A stretch of 64,000 nt of DNA from Herbaspirillum sp. GW103 (GCF_000261365.1 NZ_AJVC01000003.1:1674001-1738000); one strand, 5' to 3'; shown: positions 11,242-22,387, numbered from the stretch's first letter. Notes: generated by a model from the letters alone, not told the origin. Numbers and translations are program-made.

Positions 11242-12135
11242 TTACTTCTTCGCAGCGCTGGTGGCGCCGGCGCCCACTCCCTTGAAGTACTTGAAGAACT
11301 CCGAGCTCGGATCCACGACCAAGAGATCGTGACGGTTCTTGAAGCTGGCGCGGTAGGCTTCCAGGCTACGGTAGAACTTGTAGAAGTCGGGGTTCTGGCC
11401 GAAGGCCTGGGCGTAGATCTGGGACGCCTTGGCGTCACCGGCACCGCGAATCTTTTCGGATTCGCGGTAGGCTTCGGCCAGGATCACCACGCGCTGGCGA
11501 TCGGCATCGGCACGGATCTTCTCGGACTCGGCCGCACCGGTGGAACGCAGCTCATTGGCCACGCGCACCCGCTCGGACTTCATGCGTTCAAACACCGAAT
11601 TGTTGATCTGGTCAACGTAGTCCACGCGGCGCAGGCGCACGTCGATGACTTCGACGCCGATCTGCTTGGCTTCGTTGGCCACGCGGGCCTGGATGGCGTC
11701 CATGAGGTTGTTGCGCTGGCTGGAGATCACTTCGCGTACGGTGCGCTTGGTGATTTCATCGTTGAGCGCCGCCTTGACGATCTGCGAAAGGCGATCCTGG
11801 GTACGACGTTCGTCGGCGTTGAAACTGACGTAATACAGACGCGGATCGACGATGCGCCACTTGACGTAGGCATCAACCAGCACGTTCATCTTTTCGGCGG
11901 TGATGAAGCGGTCTGCATCAGGGGTATCGAGCGTCTGGATGCGCTTGTCCACGTACATCACGCTCTGGAACGGTGGCGGCAGCTTGAAGTGCAGGCCGGG
12001 TTCGGTGATGACCTGCTTGACTTCACCCAGGGCGAAGACAATGGCCGAGGAGCGCTGATCCACCACGAAGATGGTGGACGACGCCAGCCAGATCGCCACC
12101 ACGGCGACGATGACGGAGGTAACGAGGCGGCCCAT
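11242..12135 (-). CDS. hflC: HflC, modulator of FtsH protease
   Basis: A 297-residue membrane protein of the SPFH/prohibitin family that forms a large complex with HflK around FtsH and modulates its proteolysis of membrane proteins. An N-terminal membrane anchor (residues 5-24, VTSVIVAVVAIWLASSTIFV) is followed by the SPFH domain and a long Ala/Glu/Arg-rich helical region (ELRSTGAAESEKIRADADRQ). The ATG overlaps the hflK stop (TGATG), so translation is coupled. Confidence 0.96.
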   Translation of the reverse strand: MGRLVTSVIVAVVAIWLASSTIFVVDQRSSAIVFALGEVKQVITEPGLHFKLPPPFQSVMYVDKRIQTLDTPDADRFITAEKMNVLVDAYVKWRIVDPRLYYVSFNADERRTQDRLSQIVKAALNDEITKRTVREVISSQRNNLMDAIQARVANEAKQIGVEVIDVRLRRVDYVDQINNSVFERMKSERVRVANELRSTGAAESEKIRADADRQRVVILAEAYRESEKIRGAGDAKASQIYAQAFGQNPDFYKFYRSLEAYRASFKNRHDLLVVDPSSEFFKYFKGVGAGATSAAKK

Positions 12136-13493
12136 CAGCGCACCTCCCTTTCGCGCGCATCACGGGGATCGCGGTTTCTCGAATCTCGCATCAGCTCGGA
12201 AGAATACACGGTGTCGTTTCCTGCAGTCGAAGTGGTGGACGCCGCGCCCGCAGAGGGCTGGACGGTCGCCGAAGCCTGCGCCTTGCCACCGGCCGGGGTC
12301 GCTTCGCTGGCGCTTTGCTGGATCAGCTTGTCCAGCGGCAGATACAGCAGGTTGCTGCCGCTCTTGGCATCAACCATGACCTTGGTGGTGTTGGCAAAGA
12401 TTTGCTGCATGGTTTCCAGGTACATGCGCTCGCGGGTGACCGCCGGCGCCTTGGCGTAGGCTTCTTGCACCTGGGTGAAGCGGGAGGCATCACCTTCTGC
12501 ATTGGCGACCACGCGGGAGCGGTAGGCCTCGGCTTCTTCCAGCAGGCGCGAGGCGGCGCCGGATGCGCGCGGGATCACGTCATTGGCATAGGCCTGGCCT
12601 TCGTTCTTGAGGCGCTCGCGATCCTGACCTGCCTTGACGGCGTCGTCGAAGGCGGCTTGCACCTGTTCAGGCGGTTGCACGCCCTGCATGGTGACGTTGG
12701 TGATCTGGACACCGGACTTGTAGCGGTCCAGGATCTGCTGCATGCGCTGGCTCACGTCCAGCGCGACCTTTTCACGGCCTTCATAGAGGACGAAGTCCAT
12801 CTTGCTGCGACCGACGATTTCACGGATGGCGGTCTCGGCGACCTGGCGTACGGAGTCATCCGGGTCGCGGTTGCTGAACAGCCATTCGGCGGCGTTCTTG
12901 AGCTTGTACTGGACGGCGAACTGGATATCGATGATGTTTTCATCATCGGTCAGCATCAGGGATTCCTTGAGCTGCTTGTTGCGCACGTTGCCGCGATAAC
13001 CGATCTCGGCAGTACGCACCTGGGACATGTTGACGATCTCGTGGCCCTGGATGGGATACGGCCAGCGCCAGTTGAAGCCCGGCAGCGTGGTGTGGCTGTA
13101 GCGACCGAAGGTAGTGACCACGGCGGTCTGACCCTCCTGCACGATGAAGAAACCGCTGGCCAGCCAGAGGAAAGCCACGATCACGGCGATGACGCCCACG
13201 CCGATGCCGGCACCCTTGACGTCGCCACGATTGAAGCCGCCGCCACCGTTGCCGCCGTCGGATCCGCCACCGCCCTTGCGGCCCAGGAGGCCGGCGATGC
13301 GCTGGTTGAAGTCGCGCCAGAGCTGGTCGAGGTCAGGCGGGCCGTCATTGTTGCCGGACGGTTTTTCGGGCCGTTTGTCGCCGTTATTTCCGTTATTCTG
13401 ATTCTCGCGGTTGTCGTTTTGCGAACCACGTCCCCATTGGGGGTCGTTCAACGAAAACTTGACACCGATTTTCCTGAATAAAGACACAAGCAT
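12135..13493 (-). CDS. hflK: HflK, modulator of FtsH protease
   Basis: SPFH/prohibitin partner of HflC, 452 residues from the chosen ATG at 13493 (MLVSLFRKIGVKFSLNDPQWG). A TTG at 13586 is in frame but overlaps the hflX end and is unlikely. A Gly/Asn-rich cytoplasmic N-terminus with a GGGGSDGGNGGGG stretch precedes one transmembrane helix (GIGVGVIAVIVAFLWLASGFF), then the SPFH domain and coiled coil. The tail is Ser/Thr/Ala-rich. A terminator hairpin between hflX and hflK suggests hflKC has its own promoter. Confidence 0.95.
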   Translation of the reverse strand: MLVSLFRKIGVKFSLNDPQWGRGSQNDNRENQNNGNNGDKRPEKPSGNNDGPPDLDQLWRDFNQRIAGLLGRKGGGGSDGGNGGGGFNRGDVKGAGIGVGVIAVIVAFLWLASGFFIVQEGQTAVVTTFGRYSHTTLPGFNWRWPYPIQGHEIVNMSQVRTAEIGYRGNVRNKQLKESLMLTDDENIIDIQFAVQYKLKNAAEWLFSNRDPDDSVRQVAETAIREIVGRSKMDFVLYEGREKVALDVSQRMQQILDRYKSGVQITNVTMQGVQPPEQVQAAFDDAVKAGQDRERLKNEGQAYANDVIPRASGAASRLLEEAEAYRSRVVANAEGDASRFTQVQEAYAKAPAVTRERMYLETMQQIFANTTKVMVDAKSGSNLLYLPLDKLIQQSASEATPAGGKAQASATVQPSAGAASTTSTAGNDTVYSSELMRDSRNRDPRDAREREVR

Positions 13494-13559
13494 GCGTTTG
13501 CGTTCCGGCTGAAGTAATGGATTAAGAGAATCAAGGAGGAATGCGCGCCAGGAACGTGC

Positions 13560-13583
13560 AAAAAGCCGTCCCCTCGAACGGCT
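13560..13583 (-). terminator. Rho-independent terminator after hflX
   Basis: On the minus strand AGCCGT-TCGAGGGG-ACGGCT is followed by TTTTT, directly at the hflX stop codon. It would reduce readthrough from hfq-hflX into hflKC, which are often drawn as one operon. Confidence 0.65.
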
Positions 13584-14707
13584 CAAGCGTGCATGTCTGC
13601 GGAATCGACTGGCTCGGAACGGCTGCGACCCCTGGCCTCCAAGGCGGCCTTGAGCGAAGCGGCGATCGCTTCGCGCAGCAGATCCAGGCCAGCACCGGAC
13701 TTGGCACTGACGAAAACCCGCTGGATTTTACCATACTCGTCATACTCGACCGTCGGTTCCAGACCGGCGGCGTCGATCTTGTTCCAGACCAGGATCTGCG
13801 GGACGTGATCTGCGCCGATTTCCTTCAACACCAGGTTGACCTGCTCGATCTGTTCCATCCGTACCGGGCTGGCCGCATCCACCACGTGCAGCAGCAGGTC
13901 GGCGTGAATGGTTTCTTCGAGGGTGGCGCGGAAGGCCTCGACCAGTTGGTGAGGCAGTTCGCGGATGAAGCCCACGGTATCCGAAATCACCACGTGCCCG
14001 ACCTCGCCCAGGTAAACGCGACGGGAAGTCGTGTCCAGCGTGGCGAAGAGCTGGTTGGCGGCATACACCCCAGCCTTGGCAAGGGAATTGAAGATAGTCG
14101 ACTTGCCGGCATTGGTGTAACCCACCAGCGAGACCGAGAAGGTTTCACTGCGCCCCCGCGCGCGACGCTGCGTGGCATGCTGCCGGCGCAGCTTGGCCAG
14201 CACGGCCCGCAAGGCCTTGACACGCTCGCCCAGCAGACGGCGGTCGGTTTCGAGCTGGGTTTCACCGGGTCCGCGCAGACCGATACCCCCCTTTTGCCGC
14301 TCCAGGTGAGTCCAGCCGCGGATGAGGCGGGTGGCCAGGTGTTGCAACTGGGCCAGCTCAACCTGCACCTTGCCCTCGTGGCTCTTGGCGCGCTGCGCGA
14401 AGATATCGAGAATCAGGCTGGTCCGGTCGAGCACGCGCACCTTCAGCACCCGCTCCAGATTACGCTGCTGGGCCGGTGAAAGAGCGTGATTGAAAATGAC
14501 CAGTTCGAGCTGGAGGTCGGCAACGGCGTCGGCCACTTCCTGTGCCTTGCCGGTGCCTACGAAAAGCGCGGCATCCGGACTGGCACGGCGACCGGTGATG
14601 GTGATCACCGGTTCCGCACCAGCCGATTTTGCCAGAAGGAGGAGCTCATCCAGACTTGCGGCGAAATCGTTCTTGCCGAAGTCCAGGCCGACTAACGCGG
14701 CACGCAT
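13583..14707 (-). CDS. hflX: GTPase HflX (ribosome-associated)
   Basis: A 374-residue GTPase that binds the 50S subunit and splits stalled or stressed ribosomes. The N-terminal HflX domain (GTGKAQEVADAV and the basic QRNLERVL region) is followed by a coiled-coil linker and the G domain from about residue 197: GYTNAGKST (G1), DTVGFIRELP (G3) and NKID (G4). It starts 39 bp after hfq, the common hfq-hflX pairing. It is shorter than the E. coli protein (426) at the C-terminus, as in many relatives. Confidence 0.96.
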   Translation of the reverse strand: MRAALVGLDFGKNDFAASLDELLLLAKSAGAEPVITITGRRASPDAALFVGTGKAQEVADAVADLQLELVIFNHALSPAQQRNLERVLKVRVLDRTSLILDIFAQRAKSHEGKVQVELAQLQHLATRLIRGWTHLERQKGGIGLRGPGETQLETDRRLLGERVKALRAVLAKLRRQHATQRRARGRSETFSVSLVGYTNAGKSTIFNSLAKAGVYAANQLFATLDTTSRRVYLGEVGHVVISDTVGFIRELPHQLVEAFRATLEETIHADLLLHVVDAASPVRMEQIEQVNLVLKEIGADHVPQILVWNKIDAAGLEPTVEYDEYGKIQRVFVSAKSGAGLDLLREAIAASLKAALEARGRSRSEPVDSADMHA

Positions 14708-14746
14708 GTCAAAATGCCCACGGCGTCAAGCCGGCCAGGTAGACCA

Positions 14747-14986
14747 TTATTCGTCGGACGAGGATTCGAGACTGAGATTGACCGCACGTGCAGGCACGAC
14801 GGTAGAGATGGCGTGTTTGTAAACCATTTGCGTAACGGTGTTACGCAGCAGGACCACGTATTGATCGAAAGACTCCACATGGCCTTGCAGCTTGATGCCG
14901 TTGACCAGATAGATAGAGACGGGAACGTGCTCTTTTCTCAATGCGTTCAGGAATGGGTCTTGTAACAATTGCCCTTTGTTGCTCAT
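14747..14986 (-). CDS. hfq: RNA chaperone Hfq
   Basis: A 79-residue Sm-like protein that forms hexameric rings and promotes pairing of small RNAs with mRNAs. The Sm1 core ([20 protein letters not shown], then [16 protein letters not shown]) and Sm2 motif YKHAIST are complete. The C-terminal tail is short (ends LESSSDE) compared with the 102-residue E. coli protein, as is normal in betaproteobacteria. A GGAG site precedes the ATG by 6 bases. Confidence 0.98.
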   Translation of the reverse strand: MSNKGQLLQDPFLNALRKEHVPVSIYLVNGIKLQGHVESFDQYVVLLRNTVTQMVYKHAISTVVPARAVNLSLESSSDE

Positions 14987-15125
14987 GGCAGCTCCACGGT
15001 GTTGTTGTGATTAGGACTTGGAGGCACTTCAAGGAATATCAAGTGCTTGACCAACTTTATGCTATTCAATTTAAACGATTTTCGCTCCAACGCCAAAAAC
15101 ATTGATCGAATAGCAGGATTTACGA

Positions 15126-16469
15126 TTATTTTTCCTGCCGGATGAAAGGATTCTTGCCCGACTTGAACTCGATACGCAGTGGAGTGCCGACCAGGGAGAA
15201 AGTTTCCCGGAAGTGCTTTTCCAGATAGCGTTTGTAATTGTCATCGATGGCTTCCAGCGCATTGCCGTGGATCACCACCACGGGAGGGTTCTGCCCGCCC
15301 TGGTGCGCATAGCGCAGCTTGGGACGAATCGAACCCTTGCGGCGCGGCTGCTGGTGTTCCAGCGCCTCTTCCAGCGCGCGCGTCAGGCGCGGCGTGCTCA
15401 GCTTGGCCATGGCAGCGGCGTAGGCCGAATCGATGGATTTCATCAGCGGACCGATACCGGTGGACTTGAGTGCCGAGATGAAGTGGAACTTGGCGAAGGA
15501 AAGGAAATTCAGTTTGCGCTCCAGATCCATCTTGATCTGGTTGCGCTGATCGCTTTCCATGCCATCCCATTTGTTCACACCGACCACCAGCGCCCTGCCC
15601 GACTCCAGCACGAAGCCGGCGATGTGGGCATCCTGCTCGGAGATGTCCTGCTGGGCATCCAGCAACAGCAGCACGACGTTGGCATCTGAAATCGATTTCA
15701 GCGTCTTGACCACGGAGAATTTCTCGATGGCCTCGAAGACCTTGCCACGGCGGCGGATGCCGGCGGTATCGATCAGGGTGTAGTGACGGCCTTCGCGCTC
15801 GAAGGGAATTTCAATCGAATCGCGCGTGGTACCCGGCATGTCGAAGGCAATCACGCGCTCTTCGCCCAGCAAGGTATTGACCAGGGTCGACTTGCCCACG
15901 TTGGGACGACCGACGATGGCGATCTTGGTACCGCGCATGGCCGGCTCTTCGGCTTCCGGCTCCTGGGCACGCTGGGCCTCGATCTGATCGAGGGCTTCCT
16001 CGACCAGGTCAGCCACGCCGTCACCGTGGGCGGCGGAGATCACATAGGGATCGCCCATGCCCAGCTCGTAGAAGTCGGCGGTGACCGAGGTGTACTTCAT
16101 GCCCTCGGACTTGTTGACCACCAGCAGCACGGAGCGGCCGCACTTGCGCAGGAAGTCGGTGATGGTCTTGTCGTGCGGCGTCAATCCCTGGCGACCGTCG
16201 ACGATGAACACCACGATATCGGCCTCGACCACTGCCTGCTTGGTCTGCTTGGCCATCTCATACATGATCCCGTCCTTGGCGACGGGTTCGAAGCCACCGG
16301 TATCGATCACCAGGAACGGACGTTCGCCGACCCGGCCTTGGCCGTAGTGACGATCGCGCGTCAGGCCGGGCAGGTCCGCCACCAGCGCATCGCGGCTGCG
16401 GGTGAGCCTGTTGAACAACGTCGATTTGCCGACGTTGGGACGGCCTACAAGTGCAATTACCGGTTTCAT
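15126..16469 (-). CDS. der: Ribosome biogenesis GTPase Der (EngA)
   Basis: Essential 447-residue GTPase for 50S subunit assembly. It has two tandem G domains, each opening with [15 protein letters not shown] at residues 8-22 and LVNTLL at about 187-201. A C-terminal KH-like domain ends the protein ([20 protein letters not shown]). It is 32 bp downstream of bamB in the same direction and 139 bp upstream of hfq. Confidence 0.97.
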   Translation of the reverse strand: MKPVIALVGRPNVGKSTLFNRLTRSRDALVADLPGLTRDRHYGQGRVGERPFLVIDTGGFEPVAKDGIMYEMAKQTKQAVVEADIVVFIVDGRQGLTPHDKTITDFLRKCGRSVLLVVNKSEGMKYTSVTADFYELGMGDPYVISAAHGDGVADLVEEALDQIEAQRAQEPEAEEPAMRGTKIAIVGRPNVGKSTLVNTLLGEERVIAFDMPGTTRDSIEIPFEREGRHYTLIDTAGIRRRGKVFEAIEKFSVVKTLKSISDANVVLLLLDAQQDISEQDAHIAGFVLESGRALVVGVNKWDGMESDQRNQIKMDLERKLNFLSFAKFHFISALKSTGIGPLMKSIDSAYAAAMAKLSTPRLTRALEEALEHQQPRRKGSIRPKLRYAHQGGQNPPVVVIHGNALEAIDDNYKRYLEKHFRETFSLVGTPLRIEFKSGKNPFIRQEK

Positions 16470-16501
16470 TTCTTTTCTTGGGGGTCGTTCGTCACAGCCA
16501 C

Positions 16502-17701
16502 TTATTCGGCAACGACGGAGACCACGGTTCCTGATTTGGTTTGGAAAACGACAGACGAACCGGTCGAAACCGGAGGCGCCTGGATAGCACTGCCGTCGGT
16601 AGCCAGACGGGCCACGAAGGCGCCATCTTCCCGCGACAGGAAGTGAATATAACCCTGGAAGTCACCCACCGCCACCGCTTTGCCAATGGCGATCGGGCTG
16701 GAGAGCTGGCGGTTCTTCAGACGGTCGTTGCGCCAGATGACCGCACCGGTATCACGCGCAAACTCGGTCACGGCACCGCCGACATCGGCCGCGTAGACAT
16801 AGGCATCATCCAGATTGACGCCGACATCGCTGGAAAACTCCTTGATCCAGCGCACATTGCCATTGAGCAAGTCAAAGCAACCGATGCGCCCCTGGTAGGA
16901 GGCCGCGCAGATGTCGGTCGCGCCCAGCGCCGGCACACCAGATACATCGGAGATGCGTTCCAGTTCGGTCGTGCCGCGCGGATCGCCGACCGGCACTTCC
17001 CAGCGCGGACCGCCATTGTTCAGTGCCAGCGCCGACAGGCGGCCGCCCGGCAGAGCCACGAAGGCGGTCTGCGAAGCAATCACGATGCCCGGCGCATTGC
17101 GCAGCGTCAACGACGGCACGTTGCGCTGGACCATCCAGCGCTGGCTGCCATTGTCGGCATCATACGCGGTCACGCGGTTGTCGATGCTGCGAATGACCAC
17201 CAGCCCCTCACCCACGGCCGGGGCCGACAGTACTTCGCTGGGCGCCTGGGCGCTCCAGGTCGGCTTGCCGGAGCCCGCATCGAAGGCCTGGATACGGCCC
17301 TTCTCGCCCACCACCACGACAGTGCTGCCATCGGTGCCGACACCGGCCGTCAGGTCACCCTCGGCACGGCTGCGCCACAGGGTCTGACCATTCTGGGCAT
17401 TGATGCGTACCACGGTGCCGTCATTGGCGGCAGCAAAGATGCTGCCGGCAGCAAAGGCCGGGCTGAACTGGTAGCTGCCGGACTTGCCGACCGAGACCGT
17501 CCAGGCGGACTGGGCGCGCATCTTCTGGGTGAATTCCACCAGCGGCGCCGGCGGATTCGGATCTTTCTTGCTGGAGAACAGCGAGCAGCCGGACAAGGCC
17601 ACCACGGCGGCCATGGCCGCCACGTTCAGCGCCAGCTTGCCGGCGCGGCGGGATCGAGCAAAGGATGTTGCCTGGGCAGCAGTGGCTGTCACACTACGCA
17701 T
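16502..17701 (-). CDS. bamB: Outer membrane assembly lipoprotein BamB
   Basis: A 399-residue lipoprotein of the BAM complex that folds beta-barrel proteins into the outer membrane. The signal peptide ends in a lipobox, VALSGC with lipidated Cys39. The rest is an eight-bladed beta-propeller of PQQ-like repeats (for example [46 protein letters not shown]). It lies between yfgM and der, its usual site. Confidence 0.96.
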   Translation of the reverse strand: MRSVTATAAQATSFARSRRAGKLALNVAAMAAVVALSGCSLFSSKKDPNPPAPLVEFTQKMRAQSAWTVSVGKSGSYQFSPAFAAGSIFAAANDGTVVRINAQNGQTLWRSRAEGDLTAGVGTDGSTVVVVGEKGRIQAFDAGSGKPTWSAQAPSEVLSAPAVGEGLVVIRSIDNRVTAYDADNGSQRWMVQRNVPSLTLRNAPGIVIASQTAFVALPGGRLSALALNNGGPRWEVPVGDPRGTTELERISDVSGVPALGATDICAASYQGRIGCFDLLNGNVRWIKEFSSDVGVNLDDAYVYAADVGGAVTEFARDTGAVIWRNDRLKNRQLSSPIAIGKAVAVGDFQGYIHFLSREDGAFVARLATDGSAIQAPPVSTGSSVVFQTKSGTVVSVVAE

Positions 17702-17843
17702 ATTCTGTTTCCTCTAAGCGATGGATGGATTCGCGGTGGGATTGCGATTCAATTCGTGGGTTGCACCAGCAACCCCGCGGGTCACCGGTCCGCCGCAGCA
17801 GACCGATCACCGGGGCATTCAGTCAGTCGCGCGGGCGCCGGCC

Positions 17844-18488
17844 TCAGGCCTTGGGCGCTTCGCCGCCAATGGCGTCGAGCTTGATCTGGATCAGCTGGCG
17901 CGCCGGATCCTTGGCATCGCTCTTTTCCAACGCCAGCTTGTAGGCGGTACGGGCTTCGTCACGCTTGCCCTGCGCCGCCAGCACATCCCCCTTGCGGTCG
18001 GCGATGGCGCCGGCAAACTGGGCCGGATAGTCCCCCGACAAGACCTTCAGCGCTTCATCATAGGCCTTGGCATCAAGCAGTACCCCGGCCAAACGCACGG
18101 CGGCGATGGCCTTGTACTCCTTGCCACGGCCATGGTCGATCACCCATTGCAGCTGTTTCTTGGCCGCTTCCATGTCATTGGCATCGAAGGCCGACTTGGC
18201 GGCCACCAGCGCGCTCATTTCGGCGTAGGCGGTACCGCTGAACTTGTCCTGAATGTCGGCGGCGGCACGTTGCACCTTGGCATTATCCTTGGCGGCCAGC
18301 GACTTCTGCTGCTCTTCGTAGAGCACCGAGGCTTGTGCCGACTGGCGGCCCTGATAGGTGTTCCAGCCGGTCCAGGCGGCGTAGGCGGCCAACACAATGA
18401 TCAGCGCCCAGGTCACCAGGTTGCCGTACTTCGCCCACCAGGCCTTGATGGAATCAAGCTGTTCTTGTTCTTCGAGATCGTATGCCAT
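17844..18488 (-). CDS. yfgM: YfgM-family tetratricopeptide protein
   Basis: A 214-residue single-pass inner-membrane protein related to YfgM, an ancillary subunit of the SecYEG translocon that links to periplasmic chaperones. It has a cytoplasmic N-terminus (MAYDLEEQEQLDSIKAWW), one membrane helix (NLVTWALIIVLAAYAAWTGW, about residues 22-41) and a periplasmic domain with TPR-like helices. It is 45 bp after hisS and 142 bp before bamB, the conserved order in this class. Function is by homology. Confidence 0.9.
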   Translation of the reverse strand: MAYDLEEQEQLDSIKAWWAKYGNLVTWALIIVLAAYAAWTGWNTYQGRQSAQASVLYEEQQKSLAAKDNAKVQRAAADIQDKFSGTAYAEMSALVAAKSAFDANDMEAAKKQLQWVIDHGRGKEYKAIAAVRLAGVLLDAKAYDEALKVLSGDYPAQFAGAIADRKGDVLAAQGKRDEARTAYKLALEKSDAKDPARQLIQIKLDAIGGEAPKA

Positions 18489-18533
18489 GTAACTCTGCGT
18501 TTAGATAAGTTGACGGTCGAGGAGGACGGGTCT

Positions 18534-19889
18534 TCAGGGGTGATAGTGCACGTGGTCGTGATCATGGTCGTGATCGCCCACGATCTGTTCCACGATGTAA
18601 TCGACCACGCCGTCGAAGGCCATGTTGCTCTGATTGGCACGCCCTTCCTCGGCATTGCCTTCGCGCATGTGCTTGACGGTGGCGGTCCCGGCCTTGAGCT
18701 CGTCTTCGCCGATGATCACGGCAAAGGCGGCACCGCTGGCGTCGGCGCGCTTCATCTGCGCCTTGAACGAGCCACCACCATTGGACGATGCGCAATGTAG
18801 CACAACATCGAGCCCGGCAGTCCGCAAACGTTCAGCCAGGACAAAAGATTGCAATTGTGCATCCTCGCCTTGATGGACCAGATAGACGTCGCACTGATTC
18901 GGTGCGTACTGTTCGCCATTGGCCTTCATCAGCTCCAGCAGGCGTTCCACGCCCATGGCGAAGCCGCAGGCCGGAGTCGGCTTGCCGCCGAACATTTCGA
19001 TCAGCGGGTCGTAGCGGCCACCGCCACAGACGGTGCCCTGCGAGCCCAGCTGGTCGGTGACCCACTCGAACACGGTACGGTTGTAATAGTCCATGCCGCG
19101 CACCAGGCGCGGATTGATGGTGAAGGGAATGTTGTTGTGGCGCAGGATCTTCTGTACGCCCTCGAAGTGCGCGCGCGATTCTTCACCCAGGTAATCCAGC
19201 AGCTTGGGCGCGGCATTCACCATCTCCTGCATGGCCGGATTCTTCGTATCCAGGATGCGCAGCGGGTTGGCGTGCAGGCGACGCTGGGCGTCGGTGTCCA
19301 GCAGTTCCTTGTGCTGTTCAAAGTAGGCGATCAGGTCGGCGCGGTGCTTGTTGCGCTCCTCGGCATTGCCGATGGAATTGAGCTCCAGGCGGATGTCGGA
19401 CAGGCCCAGGTCATCCCAGAGGCGCTGGCACATCATGATCAGCTCGGCATCGATATCCGGACCGCTGAAGCCCACGGCCTCGGCCCCCACCTGGTGGAAC
19501 TGGCGATAACGACCACGCTGCGGACGCTCGTGACGGAACATCGGGCCGACGTACCAGAGGCGCTTGGGGCCGTCGTAGGTCAGATTGTGTTCAAGGGCGG
19601 CACGCACCACACCGGCAGTGTTTTCCGGGCGCAGGGTCAGGTTGTCGCCGTTCATGGAATCGGTGAAGGAATACATCTCCTTCTCAACGATGTCAGTCAC
19701 CTCGCCCAGGCCGCGCGCGAACAGTGCGGTCGGCTCGACGATGGGCGTGCGGATCTGCTGGAAACCATAGCTCTTGAGCACCGATTGCACGGTGTTCTCG
19801 AACAGTTCCCACAACGGTGCGTCGGTCGGCAGGATGTCATTCATGCCTTTGACGCCAACGATTTTTTCGACTTTCTTTTGTTCTGACAT
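18534..19889 (-). CDS. hisS: Histidine--tRNA ligase with His/Asp-rich tail
   Basis: Class II synthetase that charges tRNA-His; 451 residues from the ATG at 19889 ([20 protein letters not shown]). Longer in-frame starts lack support. Class II motifs are present, with [13 protein letters not shown] (motif 2 region), the HisA signature [15 protein letters not shown] and motif 3 [10 protein letters not shown]. The last residues are [14 protein letters not shown], a run rich in His and Asp after the anticodon-binding domain that is not part of the standard fold. It lies between ispG and yfgM. Confidence 0.97.
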   Translation of the reverse strand: MSEQKKVEKIVGVKGMNDILPTDAPLWELFENTVQSVLKSYGFQQIRTPIVEPTALFARGLGEVTDIVEKEMYSFTDSMNGDNLTLRPENTAGVVRAALEHNLTYDGPKRLWYVGPMFRHERPQRGRYRQFHQVGAEAVGFSGPDIDAELIMMCQRLWDDLGLSDIRLELNSIGNAEERNKHRADLIAYFEQHKELLDTDAQRRLHANPLRILDTKNPAMQEMVNAAPKLLDYLGEESRAHFEGVQKILRHNNIPFTINPRLVRGMDYYNRTVFEWVTDQLGSQGTVCGGGRYDPLIEMFGGKPTPACGFAMGVERLLELMKANGEQYAPNQCDVYLVHQGEDAQLQSFVLAERLRTAGLDVVLHCASSNGGGSFKAQMKRADASGAAFAVIIGEDELKAGTATVKHMREGNAEEGRANQSNMAFDGVVDYIVEQIVGDHDHDHDHVHYHP

Positions 19890-20018
19890 ACCGAAATCCG
19901 GAATTTTGCTTTTTACTTCATTTTTGGAAGCTGGAATATGTCGCATCTTTCGTGCGACGGGCCAGCGCAAGTGTACTGCATGGCCTGGAACACCCTAGGG
20001 TGGCCGGCCACGCGGTGA

Positions 20019-21281
20019 TCAGGCATGACTACCCTGACCGTAATGCGATTCGACATATTCCAGCACCACGCTCTGGAATTCCTCGGCGATGCGTTCGCCG
20101 CGCAGGGTCATCTTCTTTTCGCCATCGATGAACACCGGGGCCGCCGGCGACTCGCCGGTGCCGGGCAGGCTGATGCCGATGTTGGCGTGCTTGGATTCGC
20201 CGGGACCGTTGACGATGCAGCCCATCACGGCCACGTTCATGGCTTCCACGCCGGGATACTTTCCCTTCCACACCGGCATCTGCTCGCGCAGGAAGGTCTG
20301 GATCTTGTCCGCCAAGTCCTGGAACACGGTCGAGGTGGTGCGGCCGCAACCCGGGCAGGCGATCACCATCGGGGTGAACTTGCGCAGCCCCATGGTTTGC
20401 AGGATTTCCTGGCCGACCACCACTTCCTTGGTGCGGTCGCCACCCGGTTCGGGAGTCAGTGAGATGCGGATGGTGTCGCCGATGCCTTCCTGCAGCAGCA
20501 CCGACAGCGCAGCCGTGGAGGCGACAATGCCCTTGCTGCCCATGCCCGCCTCGGTCAGGCCCAGGTGCAGCGGATAGTCGCAGCGACGCGCCAGTTCGCG
20601 GTAGACCGCGATCAGGTCCTGCACACCGGAGACCTTGCAGGAGAGGATGATCTTGTCGCCTGCCATGCCGAGTTCTTCGGCGCGCTGGGCGTTCTCGATG
20701 GCCGAGGTGACCAAGGCTTCATACATCACCGCCTGCGCCGACCAGGGTTCGGCGCGGCCGGCGTTCTCGTCCATGATGCGCGCCAGCAGGGCCTGGTCCA
20801 GGCTGCCCCAGTTGACCCCGATGCGCACCGGCTTGTCGTACTTGCAGGCCACTTCGATCATCTGGGCGAACTGGGTATCGCGCTTGGCGCCCTTGCCGAC
20901 GTTGCCGGGGTTGATCCGATACTTGGAAAGCGCTTGGGCGCACTCCGGATAGTCGGTCAACAGAGTGTGGCCGTTGTAGTGGAAATCACCCACCAGCGGC
21001 ACGTCCACGCCCATGCGGTCGAGCTGCTCGCGAATGGCCGGCACGGCTGCCGCGGCCTCGGGCGTATTGACGGTCAGGCGCACGATTTCGGAGCCCGCGC
21101 GGGCCAGCTCCTTGATCTGGATGGCCGTCCCGATGGCGTCGGCCGTGTCGGTGTTGGTCATGGATTGCACCATCACCGGCGCACCGCCACCCACGATGAT
21201 CTCGCGCGTCCCGTGGCTGATGACCACGCGGCGGCTGTTGCGGCGGGCCAGCGGCCCGGAGGCGATCGGGAAGGAAGACAT
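20019..21281 (-). CDS. ispG: 4-hydroxy-3-methylbut-2-enyl diphosphate synthase
   Basis: IspG (GcpE), a [4Fe-4S] enzyme that converts MEcPP to HMBPP in the methylerythritol phosphate route to isoprenoids. It has 420 residues; the TIM-barrel N-terminus ([24 protein letters not shown] start, [13 protein letters not shown]) is followed by the C-terminal iron-sulfur domain with CPGCGRTTS and [17 protein letters not shown]. It is longer than the 372-residue E. coli form, as usual in betaproteobacteria. It starts 14 bp after rodZ. Confidence 0.97.
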   Translation of the reverse strand: MSSFPIASGPLARRNSRRVVISHGTREIIVGGGAPVMVQSMTNTDTADAIGTAIQIKELARAGSEIVRLTVNTPEAAAAVPAIREQLDRMGVDVPLVGDFHYNGHTLLTDYPECAQALSKYRINPGNVGKGAKRDTQFAQMIEVACKYDKPVRIGVNWGSLDQALLARIMDENAGRAEPWSAQAVMYEALVTSAIENAQRAEELGMAGDKIILSCKVSGVQDLIAVYRELARRCDYPLHLGLTEAGMGSKGIVASTAALSVLLQEGIGDTIRISLTPEPGGDRTKEVVVGQEILQTMGLRKFTPMVIACPGCGRTTSTVFQDLADKIQTFLREQMPVWKGKYPGVEAMNVAVMGCIVNGPGESKHANIGISLPGTGESPAAPVFIDGEKKMTLRGERIAEEFQSVVLEYVESHYGQGSHA

Positions 21282-21295
21282 GTCAGTCAGTCGGT

Positions 21296-22387
21296 TCAGT
21301 TCAGGTTCAGGCGTGCAACATTGCTGCCGCCCGGGGTTTTCAGGTCCAGCGGCTGGCCGCGCAGCGTCGCGTCGACACCGGCGGCGTTGCCGATGATGAG
21401 CGTGGTCGCATCGGAGACGTCGAAGGTCTCGGTGGTGCCGGCCTTGAGCAGACGTGAAATCACGGTGCTCTTGTCAGCACGGCGGATTTCCACCCAGGAA
21501 TCCTCGCGGAAGGTCAGGCGCAGCAAATCCTTGCTGTTGACGATGTTCAGCCCGCCGGGCACGGTGGTCGAGGCCATCTGTGCCGGCGCGTTTGCCGTCG
21601 CTGTCGATGCCGCCGGGGCAGGCATGGAAGCCGGCTCGCTGGCCGCAAGCGTGGACGGCTGCACCGGCTCGGGCTTGGTCGATGCAGGGGGCTGGGCCGC
21701 CGGGGCCGGGGATTGTGTGGCCGGCACGGCTTGCTTGACCGGTTCCTCGGCAGGCGCGGGCGTGATGGTCTCAACGCGCGCATTGACCGGCAGCTCGCTG
21801 GAGGCGGTCTCCGCACTCTGCGCGTTCTGCGCATCCTGTGCGGTTTCCGGGGCTGTAGCAGCATCCACGTGATGCGACTTGAGGAAGGCCAGCTGAGGCA
21901 GCTTGGTCCCCAGCTCGGTCCAGCGTACGGCTGCAGCGCCTGCCAGCAGGGCCACCACCACGACACCGGCGATGATGGGCAAGGCTGAGCTGTTGCCGCG
22001 CGTACTCATCATCATGGCCGGCAACGGGCCTTCCGAGAAGGGTGTCGACAGTGAATGCTGAGGCACGATGTGATCGCGCTGCTGCACCGCCGACTCCTGC
22101 GGCATGGCCGCCGCCAGGGCATGGCTATCCAGCCCCAGCACCTTGGCATAACTGCGCACGAAACCGCGTGCCACCGCGAGGCCGGGCAGGGCCGCATAGT
22201 TGTCGGCCTCGATGGCCTGGATCTGGCGTGGCGCCAGCTTGACCAGGCTGGCCACCTGCTCGACGGACCACCCCTTTTTCTGCCGCGCCGCCGCCAGCGT
22301 AGCGCCCGGCAAGACCTGGGCCTGGGACGGTTGACCGGGATCTTGCGGTTGCTGCGACGACATTTCGTTCATTTGTTGATCACTCAT
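21296..22387 (-). CDS. rodZ: RodZ-like helix-turn-helix membrane protein
   Basis: RodZ links the MreB cytoskeleton to the elongasome in rod-shaped bacteria. From the ATG at 22387 (GGAG six bases upstream) the protein has 363 residues: a Xre-type HTH (about 25-95, [19 protein letters not shown]), a cytoplasmic linker, one membrane helix ([19 protein letters not shown]), a long Ala/Pro/Thr-rich periplasmic linker and the C-terminal DUF4115 domain ([15 protein letters not shown]). An ATG at 22399 is possible but has no ribosome site. Confidence 0.92.
   Translation of the reverse strand: MSDQQMNEMSSQQPQDPGQPSQAQVLPGATLAAARQKKGWSVEQVASLVKLAPRQIQAIEADNYAALPGLAVARGFVRSYAKVLGLDSHALAAAMPQESAVQQRDHIVPQHSLSTPFSEGPLPAMMMSTRGNSSALPIIAGVVVVALLAGAAAVRWTELGTKLPQLAFLKSHHVDAATAPETAQDAQNAQSAETASSELPVNARVETITPAPAEEPVKQAVPATQSPAPAAQPPASTKPEPVQPSTLAASEPASMPAPAASTATANAPAQMASTTVPGGLNIVNSKDLLRLTFREDSWVEIRRADKSTVISRLLKAGTTETFDVSDATTLIIGNAAGVDATLRGQPLDLKTPGGSNVARLNLN

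Noticed and set aside
13494-13586. Longer hflK start at a TTG
   Set aside because: It overlaps the hflX stop and its terminator and adds residues with no counterpart in HflK proteins.
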